This document shows, piece by piece, positions 24,532 to 33,702 of a DNA stretch of 64,000 bases. Under the pieces are notes generated by a model, which had not been told where the DNA came from, did not search any database, and worked only from the letters and a program-made list of their open reading frames with translations. Source of the DNA: Candidatus Anaerostipes avistercoris (lineage in GTDB: Bacteria; Bacillota; Clostridia; Lachnospirales; Lachnospiraceae); contig DWWD01000009.1 of NCBI GenBank assembly GCA_019119895.1, positions 16,510 to 80,509 of the forward strand, written 5' to 3'. Position numbers and translations under genes: made by a program. Position 1 is the stretch's first letter, and each line of letters starts with the position of its first letter.

Positions 24532-25797
24532 ATGGGCTTGACATTTACAACGGAACAAAAGCAAACGGTCAGTCAGAGACTGATTCATATGGTCAATCTG
24601 CTGCAGATGAACCGGCAGGACCTTCTGGTCTACCTGGAAGAACAGAGCATGGAAAACCCTTTGCTGGAAGTAGATGACGCCATCTACAGCTATATGCCGT
24701 CTCACACGGAAGAAAACTGGATTGAGCAGCTGGAAGGCAGAAGAGAGTCTCTCCGGGATGAACTGATGGAACAGCTGATACTGGAATCCTGTGATCCTGA
24801 AGAGATGGGAATTATGGAAGATATGATATACAGTCTGGATGAAAACGGGTTTCTGGGGGAAGACGTGAGCAGTATCGCAGAGCGGTGCGGTGCTGCCGTT
24901 GAAACAGTGCGAAAGTGTCTGCGGAGAATCCAGAGTCTGGAACCGGCGGGAATCGGCGCGGGCGGACTGAAGGAATGCCTGCTGATTCAGCTTCGCAGGC
25001 TTCCGGAAAGGAATTCCACGGCGGAAGAAATCGTGGAGAAGTACCTGGATCTTGTGGCAAAAAATCATATGGCTTCCATTGCCGGGAAAATAGGCTGTTC
25101 CGCGGCGCAGGTGAGAAAAGCCTGCGCCCTGATCCGGACATTAAATCCCAGACCGGTAAACGGCTTTTATGAAGAAGAAAATGTGAAATATATTCTGCCG
25201 GATTTTATGATACGGCGTACAGACGGAGGGCTTGTCATTGAAACGGCGGATTACAGTCAGGATTTTGTGGGAGTTTCAAAGGTATATCAGGAAATGAGCA
25301 GTCTTTCGCAGAATGATGCGTCCTATATACGGACGAAAACCAGAGAAGCGGAAGAAGTAATCCGTATGATCGGAAACCGGAAGCAGACTCTGCAGAACAT
25401 CATGGAGCATATTGCGGGACGCCAGAAAGACTTTTTCATGAAGGGTCAGAGGTATTTGGAACCTCTTTCCATGCGGGATGTGGCAGATCAGATGGGTATT
25501 CATGAATCGACCGTAAGCCGGGCGGTCAGCGGAAAATATTTTCAGTGTGAGTGGGGCGTATTCCCGGTGAAATATCTGTTCGTCAGAGGAACCGACAGAG
25601 GCCAGGTATCTGTTGAAGAGGTAAAAGAACGGATTTGGCAGCTGATCCGTTCGGAAGATAAGAGGAAACCATTCAGTGATATGAAATTACAGCGGTTTCT
25701 GGCGGAGGAAGGGTATCAGATCAGCCGGAGGACCGTTGCGAAATACCGGGCGCAGATGAATCTGAAAGACGCGTCTGGAAGAAAGAATCTATCATAA
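24532..25797 (+). CDS. rpoN: RNA polymerase sigma-54 factor
   Basis: A 421-residue RpoN. Region I is the Gln/Leu-rich start (MGLTFTTEQKQTVSQRLIHMVNLLQMN), the core-binding part follows, then the HTH (MRDVADQMGIHESTVSRAVSGKYFQC) and the RpoN box (ISRRTVAKYRAQ). It is 45 bp downstream of the PTS IID gene and has no terminator between, so it is probably read through from the sigma-54 promoter that it serves. AGGAAAGGG precedes the start. Confidence 0.94.
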   Translation: MGLTFTTEQKQTVSQRLIHMVNLLQMNRQDLLVYLEEQSMENPLLEVDDAIYSYMPSHTEENWIEQLEGRRESLRDELMEQLILESCDPEEMGIMEDMIYSLDENGFLGEDVSSIAERCGAAVETVRKCLRRIQSLEPAGIGAGGLKECLLIQLRRLPERNSTAEEIVEKYLDLVAKNHMASIAGKIGCSAAQVRKACALIRTLNPRPVNGFYEEENVKYILPDFMIRRTDGGLVIETADYSQDFVGVSKVYQEMSSLSQNDASYIRTKTREAEEVIRMIGNRKQTLQNIMEHIAGRQKDFFMKGQRYLEPLSMRDVADQMGIHESTVSRAVSGKYFQCEWGVFPVKYLFVRGTDRGQVSVEEVKERIWQLIRSEDKRKPFSDMKLQRFLAEEGYQISRRTVAKYRAQMNLKDASGRKNLS

Positions 25798-25812
25798 AAA
25801 GGAGAAAGTAGT

Positions 25813-26835
25813 ATGAAAGTAATGAATGTGGCAGTAGTAGGAGCTGGAATTTACGGGATCAATCATGTAAATGCTTATACATGGAATCCAAACACCAATC
25901 TTGTGGCAGTCTGCGATCTGAATCCGGAAATCACGGATAAAATCGCGAAGGAGTACAATGTAAAAACATACAATGATGTCAATGAAATGCTGGACAACGA
26001 AGAGATTGACGCAGTCTCTGTGGCAACTCCGGATGCGTATCATATGGATCCGGCACTGGCTGCCATCCGCCATGGAAAACCTGTTTTAGTAGAGAAACCT
26101 CTGGCAACAACATCAGAGGATGCAAGAAAGATATTAGCGGAAGCGGAAAAATACGGCGTTCGTGTGGCCGTTGACTATCATAAGAGATGGGATCCGGCAG
26201 CGATCAATGTAAGAAATGAACTTCGGAATTCTGACGCAGGAGCACCGATCCGCGGTTATATGAACATGGATGATATCATTGATGTTCCTACCGAGTGGTT
26301 TAACTGGGCAGACAAATCCAGCCCGGTTCATTTTCTGGGAACCCACTGCTATGACCAGATCCGCTGGTATATGGGATGTGAGGTTGAGGAAGTGTCCGCA
26401 GTGGGAACCAAGAAGGTGCTCAAAGCCAGAGGCATCGATACTTATGATTCCATCCAGGCAACGCTGAAGATGGAAAACAGATGCTACTGGACGGTGGAAA
26501 ACTCCTGGATCCTTCCAAAAGGATTTGCGAAAAACAATGACGGAAGAACACAGATTCTCTGTGAAAATGCGCTGTTCCGCATTGATTCTCAGAACCGCGG
26601 CGTAGAGATGTTCAATCAGGAAAAACAGCGGACGCCAAATTCCTATTTTATTTTAAATAATAATGGAAGACCGAGCGGCTTTGGAATTGAGCCGATTAAT
26701 GACTTTATCTACTGTCTGCAGAATGATCTTCCGTTTATCGCGGACGGTAACGACGGACTTCAGGCAGAATTGATCGCGGAAGCAGTTCATGAGAGTCTGG
26801 AAACAGGAAAAAAAGTAAAAATTCCGAGAGATTAG
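25813..26835 (+). CDS. Gfo/Idh/MocA-family oxidoreductase
   Basis: A 340-residue NAD(P)-dependent dehydrogenase of the glucose-fructose oxidoreductase/inositol dehydrogenase type: N-terminal VAVVGAGIYGINHVNAY Rossmann fold, EKPLATT (the catalytic Lys in EKP) and DYHKRWDP. It begins 16 bp after rpoN. It is the only catabolic enzyme in this operon, so the imported sugar is probably oxidised by this enzyme, but the substrate is not known. Confidence 0.88.
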   Translation: MKVMNVAVVGAGIYGINHVNAYTWNPNTNLVAVCDLNPEITDKIAKEYNVKTYNDVNEMLDNEEIDAVSVATPDAYHMDPALAAIRHGKPVLVEKPLATTSEDARKILAEAEKYGVRVAVDYHKRWDPAAINVRNELRNSDAGAPIRGYMNMDDIIDVPTEWFNWADKSSPVHFLGTHCYDQIRWYMGCEVEEVSAVGTKKVLKARGIDTYDSIQATLKMENRCYWTVENSWILPKGFAKNNDGRTQILCENALFRIDSQNRGVEMFNQEKQRTPNSYFILNNNGRPSGFGIEPINDFIYCLQNDLPFIADGNDGLQAELIAEAVHESLETGKKVKIPRD

Positions 26836-26843
26836 AAAGAAGA

Positions 26844-26877
26844 AAGAGGACCTTTCACAGCCGTGAGAGGTCTTCTT
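26844..26877 (+). terminator. Terminator of the sigma-54/PTS operon
   Basis: AAGAGGACCTTTCAC (26844-26858) pairs with GTGAGAGGTCTTCTT (26863-26877) with two weak pairs and a 4-nt loop, followed by TACTTT. Confidence 0.8.
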
Positions 26878-26948
26878 TACTTTGGGAGAAATCATTTCTA
26901 TAATAATGGGGAAGAATCAATTTCTGCGTCAGGAAAGGAAGTGATTTT

Positions 26949-27824
26949 ATGTCGATAGTTCAGACATATACAGCCGGCATTACGGCCTGTTCCAACGGCC
27001 TGCCGGAAAAGAAAAAGGAAGAAATCAGCCTGCTGGCAGACGTCCTTGGACGATATGGAGTTTCCTCTGTTATGAGCCGGTATTTATATGAAAAATCTGA
27101 CGGGATCAGCGGAAGCGGCCGGGAAAAAGCAGAAGAACTGATGCGTTTCTTTGAAAATCCGGGAATTCGTTATATTTTTGATGTGTCCGGCGGAGATATG
27201 GCCAACGAAGTGCTGGGTTACCTTGATTATCAGAAAATCCGGGAAAGCCGGGCAGTGTTCTGGGGATACAGTGATCTGACGGTGATCTTAAATGCCATTT
27301 ATGCAGAAACAGGGAAGGTGTCCGTCCTGTATCAGATTCGGAATCTGCTGTATGATTACGGAGAAGAACAGCAGAAACGTTTTTCTCAGTGGGAAGAGAA
27401 TGAAACGGCGGACTTGTTTGCACTGGACGGAAGGTTCGTGCAGGGACATCATATGGAGGGAACGGTTGTCGGCGGAAATATCCGCTGCTTTCTGAAGCTT
27501 GCGGGGACGCCGTATTTTCCGGATTTCAATGATAAAATTCTGTTTCTGGAGGCAAGAAGCGGACAGGTGCCACAGATGACGACGTTTTTCAGTCAGCTGC
27601 AGCAGACAGGGGCGTTTGATAAGATAGAAGGTTTGATTCTTGGGACCTTTACGCAGATGGAAGCCGCATCCAAAGATATTGTGCCTCTGGCGCTCCGGTA
27701 TGTAAAAGAAGATCTTCCGGTGTTCCGGACATTGGAGGCAGGGCACGGTACGGATTCCAAAGCTGTGATCATCGGAGGGCGAGTGACGACAGTCAGTGAA
27801 AGCCGGATCAGGACACAAAATTAA
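26949..27824 (+). CDS. Peptidase S66 family (LD-carboxypeptidase/MccF-like)
   Basis: A 291-residue protein with the S66 catalytic arrangement: Ser108 in FWGYSDLT, Glu201 in LFLEARSG and His266 in LEAGHGTDSKAVIIGG. S66 enzymes cut tetrapeptide crosslinks of peptidoglycan (LdcA) or microcin C-type peptide nucleotides (MccF). No signal peptide is seen, so it acts in the cytoplasm. AGGAAAGGAAG precedes the start. Its neighbours do not settle which role it has. Confidence 0.85.
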   Translation: MSIVQTYTAGITACSNGLPEKKKEEISLLADVLGRYGVSSVMSRYLYEKSDGISGSGREKAEELMRFFENPGIRYIFDVSGGDMANEVLGYLDYQKIRESRAVFWGYSDLTVILNAIYAETGKVSVLYQIRNLLYDYGEEQQKRFSQWEENETADLFALDGRFVQGHHMEGTVVGGNIRCFLKLAGTPYFPDFNDKILFLEARSGQVPQMTTFFSQLQQTGAFDKIEGLILGTFTQMEAASKDIVPLALRYVKEDLPVFRTLEAGHGTDSKAVIIGGRVTTVSESRIRTQN

Positions 27825-27847
27825 AAAAACATTGCATGCAAAAGACA

Positions 27848-27893
27848 AAAAGCCGCTGAAACATCGGGAAATCCGGTCTCGAAAGCGGCTTTT
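27848..27893 (+). terminator. Terminator after S66 peptidase gene
   Basis: AAAAGCCGCT (27848-27857) and AGCGGCTTTT (27884-27893), a perfect 10-bp stem with an internal secondary hairpin. Confidence 0.78.
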
Positions 27894-27924
27894 CTGCGTC
27901 AGAATACCGGGAAATCTGCAATAA

Positions 27925-27997
27925 ATGAATTTTATTCATGTTTAAAATGAAAAGTGTTCACATTTTCACTTTACTGTCCTAAATTTTGTAATATAAT
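27925..27997 (+). promoter_or_regulatory. Promoter and palindromes upstream of the por operon
   Basis: TTTACT (27970-27975) and TATAAT (27992-27997) with 16-bp spacing. Two dyads lie upstream: ATGAAT/ATTCAT (27925-27939) and TGAAAA/TTTTCA (27948-27968), the latter touching the -35 box. These are good candidates for a regulator such as the LysR protein encoded at the operon's end. Confidence 0.5.
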
Positions 27998-28052
27998 GGA
28001 GAAGACTGAAAAAAAGAAACGAAAAAGAAAGAAGAAAAAGGGAGAGAAGACC

Positions 28053-28634
28053 ATGAGCAATGGATTTGAGATCAGATGGCACGGACGAGGAGGACAAGGT
28101 GCCAAAACGGCGGCGCTGCTTCTGGCGGACGTCGCATTTAAAACTGGAAAATATGTGCAGGGATTTCCGGAGTACGGACCGGAACGTATGGGAGCCCCGA
28201 TTACTGCTTATAACAGAATCAGCGATCAGCCGATCCGGGTACATTCCAATATTTATACGCCGGATCTGGTCGTAGTGGTAGATGAGACACTGCTGCATTC
28301 TGTTGATGTAACCGACGGATTAAAAGAGGACGGGGCAGTGATTATTAACTCTTCGAAAGAACCGGAACAGCTGAGGTCTATGTTAAACGGTTACCAGGGA
28401 AAAGTATATACTGTGGATGCACGTAAGATTTCAGTGGAGGCTCTGGGCAGATATTTCCCGAATTCTCCTATGCTGGCAGCAGCGGTGGCAGTAGGCAGCA
28501 TTATGGAACATGACGCTTTCATTTCCGAGATGCGCAATTCTTATCAGCATAAATTTGCGAAGAAACCGGAAGTGATCGACGGAAATATGCTGGCGCTGCA
28601 GTTAACTTATGATGCGTTAAAAGATGTTGTATAA
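28053..28634 (+). CDS. porC: 2-oxoacid:ferredoxin oxidoreductase gamma subunit
   Basis: A 193-residue gamma subunit: EIRWHGRGGQGAKTAALLLADVAFKTGKYVQGFPEYGPERMGAP. The pyruvate synthase complex converts pyruvate and CoA to acetyl-CoA and CO2 with ferredoxin as electron acceptor. The frame is open to 27954, but the GGGAGAG ribosome site and the family start place the ATG at 28053. It is the first of four genes (gamma, delta, alpha, beta). Related VOR and KOR complexes cannot be excluded. Confidence 0.92.
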   Translation: MSNGFEIRWHGRGGQGAKTAALLLADVAFKTGKYVQGFPEYGPERMGAPITAYNRISDQPIRVHSNIYTPDLVVVVDETLLHSVDVTDGLKEDGAVIINSSKEPEQLRSMLNGYQGKVYTVDARKISVEALGRYFPNSPMLAAAVAVGSIMEHDAFISEMRNSYQHKFAKKPEVIDGNMLALQLTYDALKDVV

Positions 28635-28661
28635 AGGAAAGCAGGCAAAAGGAGAAATAGA

Positions 28662-28964
28662 ATGAGAACAGATATCAGTAAAATTAATGAGCAGACGCCT
28701 CATCAGGAACTGACAGAAGGCATGATGGTGTTTGCCGGAGGAACTTCAAAATATTTTGAGACAGGAGAATGGAGAACAAGGACCCCGATTTTAAATCATG
28801 ATCTGTGCAGACAGTGCATGGTATGTTCCATGGTCTGTCCGGATTCCTGTATTCCGTTAAAGGACGGAGAAAGAGTTGAATTTGATTATAAACACTGCAA
28901 GGGCTGCGGAATCTGCGCAAAGGCATGCCCATTTGACGCAATTGATATGAAGGAGGGAAGATAA
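28662..28964 (+). CDS. porD: 2-oxoacid:ferredoxin oxidoreductase delta subunit (2x[4Fe-4S])
   Basis: A 100-residue ferredoxin-like subunit with two 4Fe-4S motifs, CRQCMVCSMVCPDSC and CKGCGICAKACP. It carries electrons from the TPP-dependent core. It lies 2 bp before the alpha gene. Confidence 0.92.
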   Translation: MRTDISKINEQTPHQELTEGMMVFAGGTSKYFETGEWRTRTPILNHDLCRQCMVCSMVCPDSCIPLKDGERVEFDYKHCKGCGICAKACPFDAIDMKEGR

Positions 28965-28965
28965 G

Positions 28966-30147
28966 ATGGCAAGAAAAGATCGTATGTCAGGAAATGAGGC
29001 GGTGGCATTTGCAATCCGCCAGATCAATCCGGATGTTATGCCGGCATTCCCAATTACACCTTCTACAGAAATTCCGCAGATGGTATCCACTTATATCGCC
29101 AACGGAGAAATCGATACAGAATTCATTCCGGTGGAGAGCGAGCATTCTGCCATGAGCGCAGCCATCGGATCTGAGGCGGCAGGAGCCAGAACACTGACTG
29201 CAACATCTTCCGCAGGACTTGCATATATGTGGGAAGAGCTGCTGCTGGCGGCTTCCAACCGGATGCCGATCGCACTGGCCCTGGTAAACAGAACTTTATC
29301 CGGACCGATCAATATCAACTGTGATCATTCCGACGGAATGGGTGCCAGAGATACCGGATGGATTCAGATTTACGCGGAGAATAATCAGGAAGTTTATGAT
29401 AACTTTATCCAGGCGTATCCGATCGCGGAAGATCCGGAAGTGCATCTTCCGATCATGATCTGCCAGGATGGATTTATCACCAGCCACGCGGTGGAAAATA
29501 TAGAACTGCTGGAAGATGAAGAAGTAAAAGAATTTGTCGGCGAGTATGAGCCGGAAGAGTTCCTTTTAAATCCGGGAAAACCGATTGCGGTGGGACCGTA
29601 TTCCGTTACCAATTATGCGATGGAAGCAAAGAAGAATCAGGCAGATGCCCTGAAACATTCTCAGGAAATCGTATTAAAGGTGGCTGAGGAATTTGAGAAG
29701 ATTTCCGGAAGAAAATATGGGCTGTTTGAGGAATACCGCACAGAAGACGCGGATTATATCATGCTGATCATGGGATCCGCGGCAGGAACTGCGAAACAGG
29801 CAGTGGATGATCTCAGGGCACAGGGAAAGAAAGTCGGAGTGATCAAACTTCGTCTGTTCCGTCCTTTCCCGGCAGAAGAACTGGCAGAGGCGCTCAAAAA
29901 CGCCAAAGCCGCTGCGATCATGGACCGTGCGGAAAGTTATAACGGAAACGGCGGACCTCTGGGAAGCGAAGTGACAGCAGGCCTTTACCGGAAGAAGATT
30001 ATGATCGAGACGGTAAATTATATTTATGGTCTCGGAGGCCGTGATTTTACCGTTCAGGAAGTGTATGATATCTTTGGGGAATTAGAAGATTTCATAGAGA
30101 ACGGAAATGCGCCGGAACAGTTTAAATATATCGGATTACGGAAATAG
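28966..30147 (+). CDS. porA: 2-oxoacid:ferredoxin oxidoreductase alpha subunit
   Basis: A 393-residue alpha subunit with MSGNEAVAFAIRQINPDVMPAFPITPSTEIPQ, VESEHSAMSAAIGSEAAGAR and the FRPFPAEELAEALK end domain. It contributes the substrate-binding side of the heterotetramer and is cotranscribed with porC and porD upstream and porB downstream. Confidence 0.93.
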   Translation: MARKDRMSGNEAVAFAIRQINPDVMPAFPITPSTEIPQMVSTYIANGEIDTEFIPVESEHSAMSAAIGSEAAGARTLTATSSAGLAYMWEELLLAASNRMPIALALVNRTLSGPININCDHSDGMGARDTGWIQIYAENNQEVYDNFIQAYPIAEDPEVHLPIMICQDGFITSHAVENIELLEDEEVKEFVGEYEPEEFLLNPGKPIAVGPYSVTNYAMEAKKNQADALKHSQEIVLKVAEEFEKISGRKYGLFEEYRTEDADYIMLIMGSAAGTAKQAVDDLRAQGKKVGVIKLRLFRPFPAEELAEALKNAKAAAIMDRAESYNGNGGPLGSEVTAGLYRKKIMIETVNYIYGLGGRDFTVQEVYDIFGELEDFIENGNAPEQFKYIGLRK

Positions 30148-30157
30148 GAGGAACGCT

Positions 30158-31099
30158 GTGAGTAGTTATAATGTAAAAGAAATGATGAGCAAAAAAGATC
30201 GTCTTGCTCCGGGACACAGAATGTGTGCCGGGTGCGGAGCAACTATAGGAGTGCGGGCCGTCTTAAGAGCGCTGCACGAAGAGGATCACGCAGTGATCGC
30301 CAATGCTACCGGATGTCTGGAAGTATCTTCTTTCATGTATCCGTATACAGCATGGGAAGACAGCTATATACATAACGCATTTGAAAATGCGGGGGCAACT
30401 TTAAGCGGTGTGGAAACGGCTTATAAGGTGCTGAAAAAAAGAGGAAAACTGCCGGAAAATGAAAATTTCAAGTTCATTGCTTTTGGAGGAGACGGGGGAA
30501 CTTATGATATTGGATTCCAGTCTCTGTCCGGAGCCATGGAGCGGGGACACGATCTGGTATATGTCTGTTATGACAACGGCGCTTATATGAACACCGGAAT
30601 CCAAAGATCATCTGCGACGCCAATGTATGCGGATACGACAACAACGCCGGCGGGAAAATGTTCCGATGGAAAGATGCAGAACCGGAAAGATCTGGCAAGT
30701 ATCATTGCGGATCATGATGTTGCTTACGTAGGGCAGAGTACATTTACTCTGAACTTTAATGATTTGCATAAAAAGGCGGAAAAGGCGATTTATACAGAGG
30801 GAGCCAGCTTTTTGAACCTTATGACGCCTTGTCCGAGAGGATGGCGGTATCCGACAGAAGATATTATGGAAATCTGCCGCCTGGCGGTGGAAACCTGCTA
30901 CTGGCCGCTGTTCGAAGTGGAGCACGGCAAATGGAGACTGACTTATGAGCCGAAGAAAAAACTTCCAATCGAAGATTTCCTGCGGCCGCAGGGACGTTTC
31001 AAGCATTTGTTTAAGCCTGGAAATGAGCATCTGATCGAAGAATTTCAGGCAGAAGTGGACCGGAGATGGGAAGATCTGCTGTATAAGTGCAATCGGTAA
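30158..31099 (+). CDS. porB: 2-oxoacid:ferredoxin oxidoreductase beta subunit
   Basis: A 313-residue thiamine-pyrophosphate-binding subunit: GHRMCAGCGATIG, GDGGTYDIGFQSLSGAMERG and YDNGAYMNTG. The ORF extends to 30107, inside porA, but AGGAGG at 30146-30151 with 6-nt spacing gives a GTG start at 30158. Cys residues of the MCAGCGA motif contribute a cluster in this family. Confidence 0.93.
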   Translation: MSSYNVKEMMSKKDRLAPGHRMCAGCGATIGVRAVLRALHEEDHAVIANATGCLEVSSFMYPYTAWEDSYIHNAFENAGATLSGVETAYKVLKKRGKLPENENFKFIAFGGDGGTYDIGFQSLSGAMERGHDLVYVCYDNGAYMNTGIQRSSATPMYADTTTTPAGKCSDGKMQNRKDLASIIADHDVAYVGQSTFTLNFNDLHKKAEKAIYTEGASFLNLMTPCPRGWRYPTEDIMEICRLAVETCYWPLFEVEHGKWRLTYEPKKKLPIEDFLRPQGRFKHLFKPGNEHLIEEFQAEVDRRWEDLLYKCNR

Positions 31100-31114
31100 A
31101 AAGAGAGGATATAT

Positions 31115-32002
31115 ATGACTTTATTGACGTACCAGGTGTTTAAGACCATCGCGGAGGCGGGAAGTTTTCAAAAAGCAGCCGACCTCCTCGGTCTGACACC
31201 GTCAGCGATCAGCCATACCATCTCATCTATGGAAAACGAACTTGGATTTTCCGTGCTCACAAGGAGCAAATCCGGGGTTTCACTCACAAACTACGGGGAG
31301 AAACTCCTGCCCTATGTAAATGGAGTGTTAAACAGCGATGAAAGCCTGCAGCAGATGATTGCGGACTTGAATGGATTAAAACAAGGGAAAGTCAAAATCG
31401 GAGTATTTTCAAGTGTATGTACAAGCTGGCTCCCCGAAATACTCCATTCTTTCCGGAAAAAATACGACAAGATTGAGATGGAAGTATTCCAGGGAACCTA
31501 TGAGGATGTGTTTCTTTGGATGAAGCGAGGCGTAGTGGATCTTGGATTTTTATCAGTATCCAGTGCAAAGGATATTCCGATCGAACCCCTTTACCGGGAT
31601 CCGCTCCTGTGTGTCCTGCCGAAAGGCGCAAAAAAAGAGACCCCCGGCGATGCCATCGGGATCGAAGAAATGAAACATCATCAGTTTGTAACCCAGAGAG
31701 ACAGTACGGACGCGGATATCCAGAATTTTCTGAAGGAAAATTCGCTGCAGGTTCAGTCGAATTACCATGTGGTAGATGACCTGTCTACAGTGGCGCTGGT
31801 AGAAAAAGGTTTTGGAATCTGTCTGATGCCGGAACTTGTCATGCGGGATATCCCGTATGAAGTGGACTGTTATCTGACGGAACCGCGGGCCAGCCGGATC
31901 ATAGGGCTGGCGGTAATGAAGAAGGAATTTATGGCGCCGGCGGTTCGGATGATGTATCATCACATTATAGAAAATTATCAGGAAGAAGAATTCAGGAAAT
32001 AA
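31115..32002 (+). CDS. LysR-family transcriptional regulator
   Basis: A 295-residue LysR protein: N-terminal HTH (LLTYQVFKTIAEAGSFQKAADLLGLTPSAISHTISSMENELG) and a C-terminal effector-binding domain. It starts 15 bp after porB, in the same direction, so it may be cotranscribed and control the oxidoreductase operon; LysR proteins usually sit divergently, so this is an unusual arrangement. Confidence 0.88.
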   Translation: MTLLTYQVFKTIAEAGSFQKAADLLGLTPSAISHTISSMENELGFSVLTRSKSGVSLTNYGEKLLPYVNGVLNSDESLQQMIADLNGLKQGKVKIGVFSSVCTSWLPEILHSFRKKYDKIEMEVFQGTYEDVFLWMKRGVVDLGFLSVSSAKDIPIEPLYRDPLLCVLPKGAKKETPGDAIGIEEMKHHQFVTQRDSTDADIQNFLKENSLQVQSNYHVVDDLSTVALVEKGFGICLMPELVMRDIPYEVDCYLTEPRASRIIGLAVMKKEFMAPAVRMMYHHIIENYQEEEFRK

Positions 32003-32005
32003 GTT

Positions 32006-32704
32006 TCAGTTGTCCACATAGTGATGAATTCTTTTTCTTCCTAAGCGGAATTGCTCAAGGGACATGGCAATTTTTCCTTTTTGAATGGAAATGAGGCCGT
32101 CTTCCTTGAGCTTTTTTATGGTGCGGTTCAGTGTCTTAACGGTAATGCCGCATTCTTCATACAATTCCTGCCTGGTCTTTCGAATGATGATCTGTTTTTT
32201 GCGCTCGATATCCAGTGTGCGGGCAGCTTTCAAAATGTAATCCAGAAGAATGAACTGGGGCGGATAAAAGAGTCTGGCGCCCCGGTTATAGGAAGAGCGG
32301 TAGAGTTTAAAAGCGACTTTCCGTGAGACGAGGCGAAGAAAATGAATATCCTGTTCGATCCAGTCTTCGAAGTCTTTTCTTGAGAAATAGATAACGGTTG
32401 TTTCTGTCAGCGTTTCAATGGTAACGGAAGTTTTTTCCATTTCCGCAAGGATTGTCACTTCTCCGACGAAATCGATCGGTTCATTCTTTTCTATCATATA
32501 TACATTTCCGTTCTGAAATTCATTGATGACCCGGTGTTCTCCTTTTGCGATAATGCCGAATGTTTCCAATTTAAAATCTTTCTGATGAATGATAGTGCCG
32601 GGCGGATAAACCCGGATCGTATATCTTGTCCATAATTTTTCCGGCATATAACGGACATAGTTTTCCAGATCCGGAACTTCTTTTATTAAATCCTGCAGGG
32701 TCAT
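32006..32704 (-). CDS. Crp/Fnr-family regulator
   Basis: A 232-residue regulator with an N-terminal cyclic-nucleotide-type beta-barrel (YPPGTIIHQKDFKLETFGIIAKGEHRV) and a C-terminal winged HTH (TRQELYEECGITVKTLNRTIKKLKEDGLISIQKG). There is no N-terminal cysteine cluster, so it is not a classic oxygen-sensing FNR. The ORF opens at 32863, but AAGGAGG with 8-nt spacing sets the ATG at 32704. It is divergent from the DUF3100 operon and probably regulates it. Confidence 0.85.
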   Translation of the reverse strand: MTLQDLIKEVPDLENYVRYMPEKLWTRYTIRVYPPGTIIHQKDFKLETFGIIAKGEHRVINEFQNGNVYMIEKNEPIDFVGEVTILAEMEKTSVTIETLTETTVIYFSRKDFEDWIEQDIHFLRLVSRKVAFKLYRSSYNRGARLFYPPQFILLDYILKAARTLDIERKKQIIIRKTRQELYEECGITVKTLNRTIKKLKEDGLISIQKGKIAMSLEQFRLGRKRIHHYVDN

Positions 32705-32841
32705 GGCAGATTCCTCCTTTTTTTCATTATACATTGAAAAAAATATCGAAAAAAGTCCCATTTGTCCTTTTTTTGCGAAAAGAAAATCTATAAAATACGA
32801 AAGGTCTATAGGAGTTTTGAAGAGAGAAAGAGGAGGAAACC

Positions 32842-33702
32842 ATGGGTGATTATGTATATCCATCCCTGAAAAGCCGGATTAAGACGGAGTATAAGATCTA
32901 TATTCTGGCTTTGCTTTTTATTGCAGTTGCGGATTCGATCGGACAGATACAGATTCCGCTTGGACCCGGGAAATTTATTTTGTTCCCGATTTTTTATTCC
33001 CTGATTTTGGGAATCCTGTCGGGTCCGCAGGTAACAAAAGTGATTCAGTCCAAACAGGTAAAGGCAGCATCAAAGCTGGTCATTGTGGCAATTTGTCCAT
33101 TTATCGCAAAGCTTGGCATTAACGCGGGAGCCAGCCTGGAGATTGTGCTGTCTGCAGGACCTGCGCTGCTGCTCCAGGAATTTGGAAACCTGGGAACGAT
33201 TCTGCTGGCGATGCCGCTGGCATTGCTTCTTGGATTGAAAAGAGAGTCAGTGGGAGCGACGCATTCTATTAACCGGGAGTCCAATCTTGCGCTGATCACA
33301 GATATGTTTGGTCCGGATTCACCGGAAGCGCGAGGAAGTCTTTCTATTTATATTGTCGGTGGTATGGTGGGAACAATTTATTTTGGTTTTATGGTTTCGG
33401 TCATCGCTCTGTTTGGAATCTTCCATCCGTATGCCCTTGGAATGGCGTCCGGAGTCGGCGCCGGCATTATGATGGCCAGCGCAACGGCTTCTCTGGCGGA
33501 GATTTATCCGGCGATGGCGGATCAGATTTCAGCATTAGCCAGTGCCAGTGAGACGATATCGGGAATTGATGGAATTTATATGACGATTTTCTTCGGAATT
33601 CCGCTGTGCAATTTCCTGTACCGGAAACTGGAGCCGAAACTGGGAAGAATCGCGGACCGGAGAATCGAAAAGAGAGCAAAGGGAAAGGAAGATAGATCAT
33701 GA
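32842..33702 (+). CDS. DUF3100 integral membrane protein
   Basis: A 286-residue membrane protein with about eight hydrophobic segments and motifs RESVGATHSINRESNLALITDMFG and GSLSIYIVGGMVGTIYFG. I recognise DUF3100, a transporter-like family of unknown substrate. AGGAGG precedes the start. It overlaps the next small membrane protein as ATGA and precedes an amidohydrolase, suggesting uptake of the amidohydrolase's substrate. Confidence 0.85.
   Translation: MGDYVYPSLKSRIKTEYKIYILALLFIAVADSIGQIQIPLGPGKFILFPIFYSLILGILSGPQVTKVIQSKQVKAASKLVIVAICPFIAKLGINAGASLEIVLSAGPALLLQEFGNLGTILLAMPLALLLGLKRESVGATHSINRESNLALITDMFGPDSPEARGSLSIYIVGGMVGTIYFGFMVSVIALFGIFHPYALGMASGVGAGIMMASATASLAEIYPAMADQISALASASETISGIDGIYMTIFFGIPLCNFLYRKLEPKLGRIADRRIEKRAKGKEDRS

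Noticed and set aside
27925..27939. Arginine repressor (ARG box) site upstream of the por operon
   Set aside because: The dyad ATGAAT-TTT-ATTCAT resembles an ARG box but its centre is one base short, and the operon has no link to arginine metabolism.
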